Origin: Paraburkholderia nodosa
GTDB lineage: Bacteria; Pseudomonadota; Gammaproteobacteria; Burkholderiales; Burkholderiaceae
NCBI RefSeq assembly: GCF_001718195.1
Contig: NZ_MCNV01000029.1
Coordinates: forward strand, 21,119-85,118
Length of the DNA: 64,000 nucleotides
Direction of reading: 5' to 3'
Positions 26,388 through 35,787 of the stretch are shown piece after piece. Position 1 is the first letter of the stretch. The number at the start of each line of letters is the position of its first letter. The position numbers and the translations under genes were made by a program. A model generated the notes under the pieces. It searched no databases, was not told the origin of the DNA, and saw only the letters and a program-made list of their open reading frames with translations.

Positions 26388-28651
26388 TACTGACCTACCT
26401 TGAGCATTGCCGTTAGTTCAGTGATCGGTGCCGGACGACCATAAAGGTATCCTTGAAGTGACACGTCCTTGAAACGCGATAACCATGCTGCCTGCTCCCG
26501 GGTCTCGACACCTTCAACCACCAACGATAGCCCGACGTCCCGCGCAAGCCGAACAAGATTTTCAACCAGGGCCGCTGCCATCTTCTGGCCCGGCGCCGCT
26601 TCGGTGAATTGCCGGTCGACCTTGATACCGTCGACGGTCTGCGAGGTCAGATGCGATAGCGACGATTGACCGGTGCCAAAATCATCCAGCACAACCCTGA
26701 CGCCCAGTCGGCGAATATCCTGAAGCCGTGATCGCAGTTCGCGGCTTCCGGAAAGCACCGCCGTTTCGGTTATCTCGAGCTGGAGTACATCGGGATCCAT
26801 CAGATTGTCGTTAAGGCATTCCTTGATGGTGTGCGCCAACCCTCCCCGGGCGAGTTGAACCGGCGACACATTGACCGACAGAAAGAGCCGGTTGTCACTC
26901 GCTTCCTGCCAGGCCTGGAACTCGCGGCACGCCTGCCGCAAGACGTACTCACCAAGTTGCACTATCAGACTGGAGGATTCCGCGAGGGGGATGAACTGGT
27001 CGGGTTTCAATACGCCCTTCTGCGGATGCCTCCATCGGACAAGCGCCTCTACGCCGCGTAGCGTACCTTCGACGCTAACAATCGGTTGATAGAGCACGAA
27101 AAATTCACGATTGGTGATTGCGTATTGCAACGCCTGCTGTCGCTCGATCAGCGATAGCGCGCGATCCGAAAGGTCACGGGTATAGATATGAAACCGACTT
27201 TCCCCGCCCTGGCGACCACGTTCTTTGGCCGCATACATCGCCAGGTCAGCTTTCGACAGTAGTCCAAACTCGCTGTCATCCGGATCGCTATGCAAGGCAA
27301 TACCGATGCTGACGTTGACGGTGTAGTCGTGACCACGCATGACGAATACACGTTTGAACGCCTGAATGATATCGACAGCTATCCGTTCGGCGTGCGCGAG
27401 TGCGTGCTCGCCTCGCAGGACGTACGCGAACTCGTCGCCACCTATCCGCGCGAGCAAATCTTCTGATGTCGCACACTCTTGAAGACGAAAGGCAACGTTA
27501 CGCAACAGGTCGTCCCCAACCTTATGCCCCAACGTATCGTTGATGACCTTGAAGTTATCCAGGTCGACGTATAGGAGCCCTACCATGCCTGGTTCTTCAT
27601 TGCGCATCCATCGGCGCGCGGTTTGCAGCATGAGGTGCCGATTCGGCAGTCCAGTTAGTGAGTCCGTCTCGGCCAGTTTCCGAAATCGACAGGTCACTAC
27701 CACCTGCCAAGCAGCAGCAGCCAAAAGCGACAGGCTCAAAAAGGAGGCGATCGCACAGTAGAGCACCTTGGCTCGGCGATACGGAGCCAGTGCGTCCTCG
27801 GCCGAAACGCCCGCGACTACTGAGACGGGATACGCAGACAGATGGCGATATGAAACTACACGCTGAACGCCATCCACCGGATCCTTAACAACCTTTCCCT
27901 TCGCTCCGGTCATTGCCGAATAGGCCGAGGCGGGTGGCCCATTGGGCGACGCGGGCGCCCCACCGGCCAGTCGCGATAGCAAATAGCCGTTGTCGGACAG
28001 CACAGTCAGCATCCCGTGGAGGCCAAGGCCATCAAGGTTGTAGAACCCGTCAGTCAGAAAATTTGGATCTTCTGAGACAACGACCACCCCTGCGAATGTA
28101 CCGTCAAGATGATTGAGTCGGCGGGTGAACTGAAGGGTCCAGTGTGACGAAACGCGTCCGAGCACTGGCTGGCTGATATAGAGCCCGATGTTCCCTTTCT
28201 CATGAACCCGGAAGTGCAGCCGATCTGATAGGTTCACGGCGCGCGCGTCCGGCGTCGTTGTTTGCACAACCTGCCCCGCCGCGTCGACGATCGTTACCTG
28301 TAACGCTGTATCGGCCGAGACAAGCCCTCGCTGCTTGTAGTCGGAGAGCGAAAATGTCGCCGGCGAACGCTCGTACTCATACCTGACCCACTGCACGACT
28401 ACATCGGCGTCGTGAACAGTTTTTGCGATGTGCGCCGCGAAGGCGCTGGCCAGCCGTGAACTCGTGACGGCCGCGGCGGTATGGGCCTGCTCACCCTCGT
28501 CGTGAATACGTTGAACGGTAACTGCCCAGATAGACGCAATTAACACCAGCGCGACAAGCGGGAACGTGAAAGTGCGGTCCGCGTAGGCGCTCAAAACTTC
28601 GGCCAGACGACCAGGAGCCAAGGCAGCTCTCTGCAATTTCGACAAGGCCAT
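26387..28651 (-). CDS. Membrane GGDEF-EAL cyclic-di-GMP enzyme
   Basis: A 754-residue protein: membrane helix at about 30-48, a periplasmic dCache-like sensor (about 55-295), a second helix (about 300-325), then GGDEF (IGGDEFAYV intact, with NDTLGHKVGDDLL) and EAL (GVEALVRWRHP, DDFGTGQSSLSHL, VVEGVET all intact). Both catalytic motifs are complete, so it could make and break c-di-GMP; which dominates cannot be told from sequence. It heads a two-gene unit with the LuxR regulator. Confidence 0.93.
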   Translation of the reverse strand: MALSKLQRAALAPGRLAEVLSAYADRTFTFPLVALVLIASIWAVTVQRIHDEGEQAHTAAAVTSSRLASAFAAHIAKTVHDADVVVQWVRYEYERSPATFSLSDYKQRGLVSADTALQVTIVDAAGQVVQTTTPDARAVNLSDRLHFRVHEKGNIGLYISQPVLGRVSSHWTLQFTRRLNHLDGTFAGVVVVSEDPNFLTDGFYNLDGLGLHGMLTVLSDNGYLLSRLAGGAPASPNGPPASAYSAMTGAKGKVVKDPVDGVQRVVSYRHLSAYPVSVVAGVSAEDALAPYRRAKVLYCAIASFLSLSLLAAAAWQVVVTCRFRKLAETDSLTGLPNRHLMLQTARRWMRNEEPGMVGLLYVDLDNFKVINDTLGHKVGDDLLRNVAFRLQECATSEDLLARIGGDEFAYVLRGEHALAHAERIAVDIIQAFKRVFVMRGHDYTVNVSIGIALHSDPDDSEFGLLSKADLAMYAAKERGRQGGESRFHIYTRDLSDRALSLIERQQALQYAITNREFFVLYQPIVSVEGTLRGVEALVRWRHPQKGVLKPDQFIPLAESSSLIVQLGEYVLRQACREFQAWQEASDNRLFLSVNVSPVQLARGGLAHTIKECLNDNLMDPDVLQLEITETAVLSGSRELRSRLQDIRRLGVRVVLDDFGTGQSSLSHLTSQTVDGIKVDRQFTEAAPGQKMAAALVENLVRLARDVGLSLVVEGVETREQAAWLSRFKDVSLQGYLYGRPAPITELTAMLKVGQ

Positions 28652-29381
28652 CGCTGGTTCCCCTAAGACTTCAACGACACGAATAGTCTGAGGAAGAACC
28701 TGTTCAAATCGTGGAACGGTTACAAACTGTTTCTCATTATGTGAAATGGATATCTACTGCTCCCGCGGTCTTTCACGCCGCCGGCAAGGCGGCTAGTACC
28801 GCTGACGACGGCGCGCGCCGGCCAATGTTCTGCTGCCGGAATGGGTCATGTGACGGCCGCCGCAAGTTCGCCCGTCCCGTCGGCAGTTTCCGGAGACCGC
28901 CACCCAGCGATCATGCACCACACATGGGCGCGCGGGAACGCTACAAATTACGTTCTTTTTGCTACAACGTGCAGGCGAATGGGGACAAAAGCACTGTCGC
29001 CCATCGGTCAAGGTCGGAATGGCGAACGGGCCACGCGCCGGCACCCTGCTTTTCGTGAAACATTCCTCGGCGATCACTGTGCGAGCCTTGCCAGACAACG
29101 ATTTTCGCCGACACGGCATGCGCCATGGAATGTTTCACGGGGACGACAGATTGGCCCTATTATCGCCTGAAGGTTCCCTAGGTTTCTTCGGCCCTCATCG
29201 CGATCGGGTTTCGCAAAGTGCCGCCTAGAGCGGATCTCAACAACCGGTTTTTGTCGTTCATCGCAGATTACCGGAGAACGCAGCCCAAGTCAGAAGGACT
29301 CCTGAATGATGTTTGATGCTTGATGCGAACCGGACGATCCTGACGGGTGTGGAACAACCGGGTATCTGCGGAGGCCCCTGT
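28652..29381. other. Non-coding gap with a 12-bp inverted repeat
   Basis: About 730 bases in which I see no convincing gene; open frames here are short, Arg/Pro-rich and unlike known proteins. GTGAAACATTCC at 29055-29066 is matched by its exact inverse GGAATGTTTCAC at 29127-29138, with 60 bases between. The promoter of the GGDEF-EAL gene should lie in the first 100 bases. Confidence 0.4.
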
Positions 29382-29617
29382 ATGCGAACCACCCTCGATA
29401 TAGATGACGACGTGCTCGCCCTCGCCCGCGCGCGCGCCGACCGCGAGCACGTGTCGATCGGCCGCGTCATCTCGCAGCTCGCCCGCACGGCGCTGCAGCG
29501 CCCTTCAGCCGCAACCACCACGCGCGACGGCCTGCCGGTATTGCCATGCTCACGCCGCCGGCTCCGTCACGCCCGAACCCGTCAACCAGATGCCGCGACG
29601 AGGCACCCTGATGGCGT
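29382..29617 (+). pseudogene. VapB-like antitoxin, frameshifted
   Basis: The ATG at 29382 opens MRTTLDIDDDVLALARARAD and RVISQLARTALQRP, a typical ribbon-helix-helix VapB antitoxin for PIN toxins. After GLPVLP (about 29548) the true continuation, GSVTPEPVNQM, lies in the next phase; one more base is extra at ATGCCGCGACG, where the ancestral reading would be MRDEAP-stop overlapping the vapC ATG. Two shifts make this a broken gene, though a product with a changed tail could still be made. Confidence 0.7.
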
Positions 29618-30031
29618 ATCTGCTTGACATCAACGTACTGATTGCGCTGCTCGACGCCGGGCACGTACAGAGCGAAGCTGCACACGAATGGTTCGGTCGG
29701 GTCAACCACCCGGCGTGGGCAACCTGCCCGTTGATCGAAAACGGCGTGCGCATCATCGCGCTACCCGAAAGCAATTGAGACGTCGGCCGCGGTCGCGCCA
29801 CTCGTCGCAAAGCTGCGCGCTCATCCTGGCCACATCTTTTGGTCCAACGGCCTGAGCCTGCTCGATCGGGAGCACGTCGACGCGAGCCGCATCCTCGCGA
29901 CCGACCAGGTGACCGACACGTACCTGCTCGCGATCGCGCGCCTGCATGAGGGCGCCTTGGGCACCTTCGACCGCCGGCTGGTGGTCGATGCGGTGCCGGA
30001 CGGTGCGCGCCACCTAGAAGTTATTAGTTGA
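29611..30031 (+). pseudogene. VapC-like PIN ribonuclease toxin, frameshifted
   Basis: The ATG at 29611 opens MAYLLDINVLIALLDAGHVQ, the PIN-domain start with its first acidic residue, and goes on to CPLIENGVRII. It breaks near 29770. The rest, ending at the stop at 30029-30031, is in the next phase: HIFWSNGLSLLD, ATDQVTDTYLLAIA and GTFDRRLV, the other conserved acidic sites of VapC. So one extra base splits an otherwise complete toxin. Toxin and antitoxin have decayed together. Confidence 0.75.
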
Positions 30032-30450
30032 TGCTGGCGTGGAGGCTTGATGAATGATATTTCCTGCTCATGCCAAACGATCATCTCCGGGCCGACACCA
30101 CGATTCGCACCCGCACACCGCAGGCAAGACTGAACCGCGGCATCTCGGCCGCCCCGACCGCCGGCTGCGCGCAACCATCCCCGCGCAAAACAGGCTGCTA
30201 ACGACTTGCAGATCGCCTCGCACGGCTCACGGTAAATGCCGGCACCGCCTTCTCCGGTCAGTCTCAACGACATCATGCAAGGTTGCCGGCGCGCTGAACC
30301 GGCGGGTCTCTGATACGCCAAGCCAGAAGCTCCACGGGCCCGCATGGCGTCGCCGACACCGTGCCGGCGAAGGGCCGGCGGCGGCGCTTTGAATTAGCGT
30401 TTGGCGGACGGCGATGCACTAGGTGGGCACGCCTAGCGATCGACCTCAAG

Positions 30451-30633
30451 TCAGGATGACGGGAACACTGGAGGCCATGGATACTGGCGTTCGAGTTGCT
30501 TGGCGTGTTCTTCCGTCACATGGTCCATTCGACGGAACGTCTTCCAGACAGGCAGGCCTCGTTTAAGCCTGTTCTCATTCAGGCAACACCTAACCTGCAG
30601 TTGGCGTAAGCACAGGTCGCCAAAGTGTCGGTA
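30451..30633 (-). pseudogene. C-terminal remnant of an unknown gene
   Basis: A minus-strand frame ending at 30451 is closed upstream by a stop at 30634 inside the palindrome array, with no proper start. It looks like real protein (NENRLKRGLPVWKTFRRM, then TEEHAKQLERQYPWPPVF). It is probably the tail of a gene whose front was replaced by the repeat array. I do not recognise the family. Confidence 0.35.
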
Positions 30634-30924
30634 CTACTGACACATCACGACGTCGCCTGAGCCATGGCCGCTATCCGGAGGTTCAGCGTGTCAGTAATAC
30701 TGACACCTCGACATCCGCTCGAGGTACAACGTGCAGCGCGGGTCAAGCCGCACCGAAAGACCGAAGTGTCGGTACTACTGACACCGCACGACGTCGCCCG
30801 AGCCATGGCGCTATCCGGAGGTTCAGCGCGTCAGTAATACTGACACCTTGACGTCCGCTCGAGGTACAACGTGCGGTGCGGGTCAGGTCGGAACGAAAGG
30901 CCGAAGTGTCGGTACTACTGACAC
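30625..30924. repeat. Array of five 19-bp palindromes, probable parS centromere
   Basis: Five copies of a 19-bp inverted repeat: 30625-30643, 30688-30706, 30766-30784, 30828-30846 and 30906-30924. The copy at 30688 is perfect, GTGTCAGTAATACTGACAC; others differ in the centre (GTGTCGGTACTACTGACAC). They alternate in type and lie in a larger tandem repeat of about 140 bp, with spacings 63, 78, 62 and 78. Position directly downstream of parB and the palindromic form point to the ParB-binding centromere. A role as operator or origin is less likely, as the iteron origin is elsewhere. Confidence 0.7.
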
Positions 30925-31062
30925 CGCACGACGTCGTCCGAGCCGTGGGGCCATGTCGGGTTCAGCGCGTCGAAACCTCGCGGGCACGCGCTCTCCGAGC
31001 GCTCCCTGTAACTTCCCTTATTGCCGACACTCTAGTGTTACGGGCGTATCGCTTTGGGGACG

Positions 31063-31086
31063 AAAAAAACCCGCAAAGTTGCGGGC
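31063..31086 (-). terminator. Rho-independent terminator of parAB
   Basis: On the minus strand GCCCGCAACTTTGCGGG is followed by seven T. The stem CCCGCAA/TTGCGGG with a short loop and T run lies about 20 bases past the parB stop, so it ends the parA-parB transcript. Confidence 0.9.
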
Positions 31087-31105
31087 TTCTGTCCAATAAG
31101 TTCGA

Positions 31106-32095
31106 TTACTGCTGCGCGCTTGGTTCTTCCCTGTAAAGCTCGCTGATAAGTTGCCGGATTCGAGTCTCTTGAATTTCGCTAAGGGACCCGGTCTTGATTT
31201 TGACGGTGAACGAGTTCACGTCCTTCGTAATGCTCCCGGCCTGTTCCTTTCCCGAAAAGAACTTCGCGATACTCCGCTCGCGGGCCGCCGCTCTCGAACC
31301 CTGACGGGTGGCCTGCGCTACGATCGCGGCAGCATATCGTCCCTGAAGAATTTCTCCTTTGACAACGTCTGGCCACAAGTCCTTTGCCGCAGCCAAACCG
31401 GCAGCGCCATGCTTTTTGATAGCCGACACAATTTCTTCTGCAGCATTGCACCCAAGCAGCGCGGGCTGCAAGTCCAATTGATCCTTAATGAAATCAGGCA
31501 GCTTGTCGAACGCCAAGAACTGATACAGTCCGGTGCGAGACATACCGAGGGACTCGGCGAGCCGCTTTCGATTCGGAAACTCTGCTTCCGCACGACGCAG
31601 CGAAATCGCAATTTCATAATCGGCTAGGTTGGACCGCCCGATGTTCTCTACCAACGCAAGAACAACCATGTCCTCATCAGAGCAGTCGACTATGACCGCC
31701 TTGATTTGCTCCATGCCCAACATCTTGTGCGCACGCAATCGCCGCTCGCCAGCGACCAGCTGGTAGACGGAATCAACGCGCCGCACCGCCACCGGCTGAA
31801 CCAACCCCTTTTCGCGAATAGACTCGGCAAGATCCGAAAGCTCGGCCTCGGCAAAAATCCGCCGCGGTTGCCATGGATTAGGCACAACCTCCGCAACAGG
31901 AATCGTTGCCTGGCCACCACTCGCTTCCAACTCTTGAATTTTGAGTTGTGCGGCTGCCAACGCCCCTGCCATCCCAGGCCCTGTCTTCGGCTTCTCGACC
32001 GCGAGCTTGGTCGCGTCCATCTCATCGTCAGAGATTGAGGACGTCTTCCGGAGGTTGGCGGTTTGGAGAGCCATACGGTCACGAATACTGCTCAT
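31106..32095 (-). CDS. parB: ParB partition protein
   Basis: A 329-residue ParB/Spo0J protein: the nuclease-like CTPase domain (VVPNPWQPRRIF, LVAGERRLRAH, LVENIGRSNL) at about residues 60-150, then an HTH (LAESLGMSRTGLYQFLA), then a C-terminal dimerisation part. It binds parS and spreads. The ATG at 32095 overlaps the parA stop as ATGA. A second in-frame ATG at 32110 is possible. The palindromes at 30.6-30.9 kb, just downstream, are the likely binding sites. Confidence 0.93.
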   Translation of the reverse strand: MSSIRDRMALQTANLRKTSSISDDEMDATKLAVEKPKTGPGMAGALAAAQLKIQELEASGGQATIPVAEVVPNPWQPRRIFAEAELSDLAESIREKGLVQPVAVRRVDSVYQLVAGERRLRAHKMLGMEQIKAVIVDCSDEDMVVLALVENIGRSNLADYEIAISLRRAEAEFPNRKRLAESLGMSRTGLYQFLAFDKLPDFIKDQLDLQPALLGCNAAEEIVSAIKKHGAAGLAAAKDLWPDVVKGEILQGRYAAAIVAQATRQGSRAAARERSIAKFFSGKEQAGSITKDVNSFTVKIKTGSLSEIQETRIRQLISELYREEPSAQQ

Positions 32096-33297
32096 TGTGC
32101 GAGACTCCATTCGTCGATGTACATGTTGTCAATCCACCTGCAGTATTCAACCAGTGGTTGGCGTACACGCTGCACCGTCTTTGAGACCCCGTCGGATTTG
32201 CTGAGGTCAAACACTGTCGAGAGCGCGAGCGCGCCGTTGCTCATCACCGAACTCGCGGGAATCTCGGTGGTGGTCAGCCAGTCTTCGTAGGCGCGTTGCG
32301 TCCACGAGCGTACGATGGGTGCTGACGACGTCGGGCTTGTATCCACCTTCGACAGAATCACGGAGATGAAGTCGTAGACCTTGTCTGACTCCTTCTCCAT
32401 GAAGTTCGCGGCAATATCCGAAAACAGCCCCCAGAACGATACCGAGCTGATGAAGTCCAGGCTCTCCGGCACCAAGGGCATCACCATCGAATCAGCTGCC
32501 ATCAGCGCGTTCAATGTGAGGTAGGAGAGGGAGGGAGCTGTGTCCAGAATGATGTAGTCGTACTTCTTGCGCAGCGGCTCCAGGCCTTTGCGCAGGATTG
32601 CCCAAAACTGATAGCTCGGGCGAGTCTTAAGCATCGAGGGGATGAAGAACTCAGCACTGAACAGCGATGGATGCGCGGGAATTACATCCAGCCCGTCCCA
32701 GTAAGTTTCCTTGATGGCAGATTCCAGTCCGCCTTCCATCTCCTCGTTATAGATAAAAGGCAGAACGGTCGAATCCTCGTCGACCTCGTTCTCGGCATAG
32801 AGTCCACAGAGTTCGGACAGAGAGGCCTGCGGGTCCAAGTCAACCACGAGCACCTTCCGTCCGCGCAACGACAACCCTTGCGAGATGCACATCGTCGTCG
32901 TGGTCTTCGTCGACCCACCCTTGAAGTTGGCAACCAGAAGAATCTTGCCGTCGGCGTCGCGACCAGTCACGAGCGGCGACTGATAGATTTCCGACAACTG
33001 TTGTACGTAGGTACGCGCCTCGGCCAAGGTGAACAGGCGGCTACGGCCCGTGCCGTGCGCAACGCCCGGCGGCAACGCGCTTCCTTCCCGCGTCGCTTGG
33101 TAGTGGAGCTTGGTTCGGTCCAAGCCGCACAGGTCTGCCACTTCGGCAGTCGTAAAGTTTGGCGGCGCCTTTCGCGGCCTCGGCGTGAGGATTTGCTCGC
33201 GCAGCTCCGCCGTCAGCCCGTCCAGTTTTTTCGCAAATTTGGCAATCTTCGCCAGGGGAACCTTGCGTGTGATAGCGGGAAATTCGGCTTTAGACAT
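32092..33297 (-). CDS. parA: ParA partition ATPase, type Ia
   Basis: A 401-residue ParA. The N-terminal 100 residues carry a MerR-like HTH (FTTAEVADLCGLDRTKLHY), found in type Ia ParA proteins that repress their own promoter. The ATPase part has the deviant Walker A FKGGSTKTTTT (residues 125-135), VLVVDLDPQASLSE and YDYIILDTAPSLSY. It moves ParB-bound plasmids along the nucleoid. It begins 60 bases from the iteron region and is divergent from the replication gene. Confidence 0.94.
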   Translation of the reverse strand: MSKAEFPAITRKVPLAKIAKFAKKLDGLTAELREQILTPRPRKAPPNFTTAEVADLCGLDRTKLHYQATREGSALPPGVAHGTGRSRLFTLAEARTYVQQLSEIYQSPLVTGRDADGKILLVANFKGGSTKTTTTMCISQGLSLRGRKVLVVDLDPQASLSELCGLYAENEVDEDSTVLPFIYNEEMEGGLESAIKETYWDGLDVIPAHPSLFSAEFFIPSMLKTRPSYQFWAILRKGLEPLRKKYDYIILDTAPSLSYLTLNALMAADSMVMPLVPESLDFISSVSFWGLFSDIAANFMEKESDKVYDFISVILSKVDTSPTSSAPIVRSWTQRAYEDWLTTTEIPASSVMSNGALALSTVFDLSKSDGVSKTVQRVRQPLVEYCRWIDNMYIDEWSLAQ

Positions 33298-33359
33298 GGT
33301 TTTTACACTTTCACCGGAAATCGGGACGAAGCGTAGAATACTCGAAAACATTAGAAAAA

Positions 33360-34392
33360 TCGCTTCCAGATAGTAAGTTTCTTAAATTTTCCACCTAACC
33401 CATTGGAAAACAACACAAAAAGATCGAACGAAGCAACGGAAGGGCCAGAATTGGCGGTTCGTGCGCAAGCATTCCGACGTTTCATGGTGAGAAAAATTGT
33501 TGAAATTCGCTGGAGGAGTCGGTGGAGGAGGGGTGAAGGTGGGTGAGAAGAATTGTTGAAATCTGCCAATTGATGCGCCCTGCCTCGCACTTTCAACAAT
33601 TTCTCTCACCATCCAATTGCAGGCATATCGCCTTGGCACACAACGCGAGGCACCTTTGCCTCAGAAACCTCCTCCGCAGCCTGGTCGTAAGTCGCCCGGC
33701 AGCCCATAACGTAAGCGTTGAACGCAGGGTCGACGGCAACTTGCCTACAAAAGTGCTCACCATCGTCCACCGGCTATCGACTTATCCACAGATGCCCAGA
33801 CCGCAACCTGCCGTGCGGCGAGCCTTGTTACGGTTCATGCCGGTAAACCGAGCAGCCCAGCTGCGCTGCGCCACAAAAGCACTCACCATGCTTCAACAAA
33901 ACGACTCACCCATTTCGAGCGATTTTCGGCCGAGGACCCCGTCAGGTAAGGCTTTCCGCAACCGGGTGCAACATTCAACAAAAATGCTCACCGTCAATCT
34001 GCGGCCACAGAATCCCTCACTTTGCGCTGGTAAACTTCTCACGCTCGCAATGGATTTCTCCTCACTTTCGGTCCACAAAAGTCCTCACCTCAGGCACAAA
34101 ACTGCTCACCTACATGGGACTAACCCATTGTTTTTAAGAATCTTTGTTTTTCGCTGTAGTTTGTTCGTTCGTTTTGCTTTTTAAGAGATTCTGAAAAACA
34201 TACAACCGTCGCCCCGAGGCTTTCTGCCTCTCGAAAGCAGAAAGGTGAGCAGATTTGTTGAACGGACATGTGCCTAGAGGAAGGTGAGCAGATTTGTTGA
34301 AACGGTCCCCGTCATGGTGAGTCTTTTTGTTTTGACATCTCACCTACGTGTGCTACAGTCTGCGCGACCGGCAACTAGGGACAGGCACCTCG
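33360..34392. other. Iteron-type replication origin
   Basis: A gene-free, AT-rich region between parA and the initiator gene with about a dozen 19-bp iterons of the form GGTGAG-N4-TTTGTTGAA in both directions. Plus-oriented: 33486, 33542, 34244, 34283 and 34316. Inverted (TTCAACAAAA-N-CTCACC type): 33592, 33743, 33869, 33892, 33974, 34071 and 34092. A run of T-rich sequence at 34130-34190 could melt first. This is the plan of theta origins bound by Rep_3/RepB initiators. Confidence 0.85.
33782..33790 (+). promoter_or_regulatory. DnaA box
   Basis: TTATCCACA, a perfect strong DnaA box, lies in the middle of the iteron region, where host DnaA would help open the origin. Confidence 0.8.
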
Positions 34393-35787
34393 ATGGCAAA
34401 CAACATCATGACGCGCGCAACCTCGCGCCAGCTGTCGTTTGAGCTGTTCGAGGAGATGCTCGCCACCGATACGCCAATCAACGAATCGACGAAGGAGATT
34501 GGCTATCAGCGTAACAACGTTTTTATCGACATTACCGATGTTGGCATTACAGCCAGGCGATTCCTGGATGCAGCGCACTTCATCGTGGCGCAGGAGCCGA
34601 CCACCCCGAAGGTTTATGACGTCGAGCTGAGCTACTTCCGATGGCTCATGCGTTATGACAGTTACAACTACAAGCACCTGCGAACAGTGGTGTCCGAGGC
34701 TCAAAAAGCCTTAATTCAAGTTTCGGCCTCGCCCCCTGGCAGTACGTCCGCGGAGGACGAGAAGTGGGTGTCCGTACAGCTCATCGGTATCGTGGGTATC
34801 GACAAAGGGCGCATCACTTTTGCGGTTCCTGAGCCGCTCATTCCGCACATCAAGGACCCGGTAAAGTCGCACTGGTTGAGTCTGAGAATCACCTCTGCCT
34901 TTACGCTTACCTATGCTCGAGCCATTTACGACCACGTCATCGGTTACGTGGCGGAAGGCATAACCGAGTGGATCGAAATCGATGTGGTACGTGCTTGGCC
35001 AGGGAAGGCTGCGTCGACTGCAACCGAATTCAAGTATTTCAAACGCGACAACCTCGACAAGGCGGTTAAGCAGATAAACGCAGTCTCGGACATCGATCTG
35101 AGCTACGAGACTCGCACCGTGAGCCCGAAGTCGAAAAAGATTGACCGGATTCGTTTCAGGCTGACGCGAAAGGAAACCGCTGGGGCCGTTCGAGCGAGCC
35201 TGCTTGGCGCGCAAGAGATATACACGACGCTGAAGAACGAATTCGGTTTCACAGAAAAGCAGTTCAACACCATCTCGCAAAACCGCGCCGTGTGGTCGGA
35301 TGAGCGTATTCTTCAGGCGATCGAATACACCCGCGCCAAGGTCGACTCCGGCCAAGTCAAGAAGAGTCCGGGCGCCTACCTGCTAAAAGCTATCACCGAC
35401 GGCTACAAGCTATCGGACGCTGATCGCAAAATGCTAACGGTACAGCAACAGCAGCAGGAACAGGAGAGGGTGGAGTTCAGCGCGAAGCAATTGGCGACAG
35501 CGGCCGTCGCCGCAAGCACTGCGGCGGCAGAGGAGCGCAGCAAAACACAGACCGTCGAGAATGCTGACCTCGGCCGTGAGGCGTATCACAAGGCGGACGG
35601 TAAGGCGCAAAAAGACTTCATGCGTTCCTTTATCGCCTCCGCGGCCGGTAAACTGGCCATCAAGCGGGTGAAGCTCAACCCGGCGACGATTCATGAGTCG
35701 GACGTGCTGGCGCATAAGGATCTATCCTTTGCGCTCTACTCGTTCGTGTTTCTGCGCACCAAAGCGAAGGCCGCCTCCAAGGCTTAA
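34393..35787 (+). CDS. repB: Replication initiator protein (Rep_3/RepB family)
   Basis: A 464-residue initiator. I start it at MANNIMTRATSRQLSFELFE (34393); the frame is open 15 codons further. It contains two winged-helix-like parts as in RepE/Pi (WLSLRITSAFTLTYARAIYD, then FKYFKRDNLDKAVKQINAV and ETRTVSPKSKKIDRIRF). The C-terminal 130 residues are Ala/Gln-rich with a helical domain at the end. It binds the iterons just upstream and divergently from parA. No terminator is visible after it. Confidence 0.9.
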   Translation: MANNIMTRATSRQLSFELFEEMLATDTPINESTKEIGYQRNNVFIDITDVGITARRFLDAAHFIVAQEPTTPKVYDVELSYFRWLMRYDSYNYKHLRTVVSEAQKALIQVSASPPGSTSAEDEKWVSVQLIGIVGIDKGRITFAVPEPLIPHIKDPVKSHWLSLRITSAFTLTYARAIYDHVIGYVAEGITEWIEIDVVRAWPGKAASTATEFKYFKRDNLDKAVKQINAVSDIDLSYETRTVSPKSKKIDRIRFRLTRKETAGAVRASLLGAQEIYTTLKNEFGFTEKQFNTISQNRAVWSDERILQAIEYTRAKVDSGQVKKSPGAYLLKAITDGYKLSDADRKMLTVQQQQQEQERVEFSAKQLATAAVAASTAAAEERSKTQTVENADLGREAYHKADGKAQKDFMRSFIASAAGKLAIKRVKLNPATIHESDVLAHKDLSFALYSFVFLRTKAKAASKA

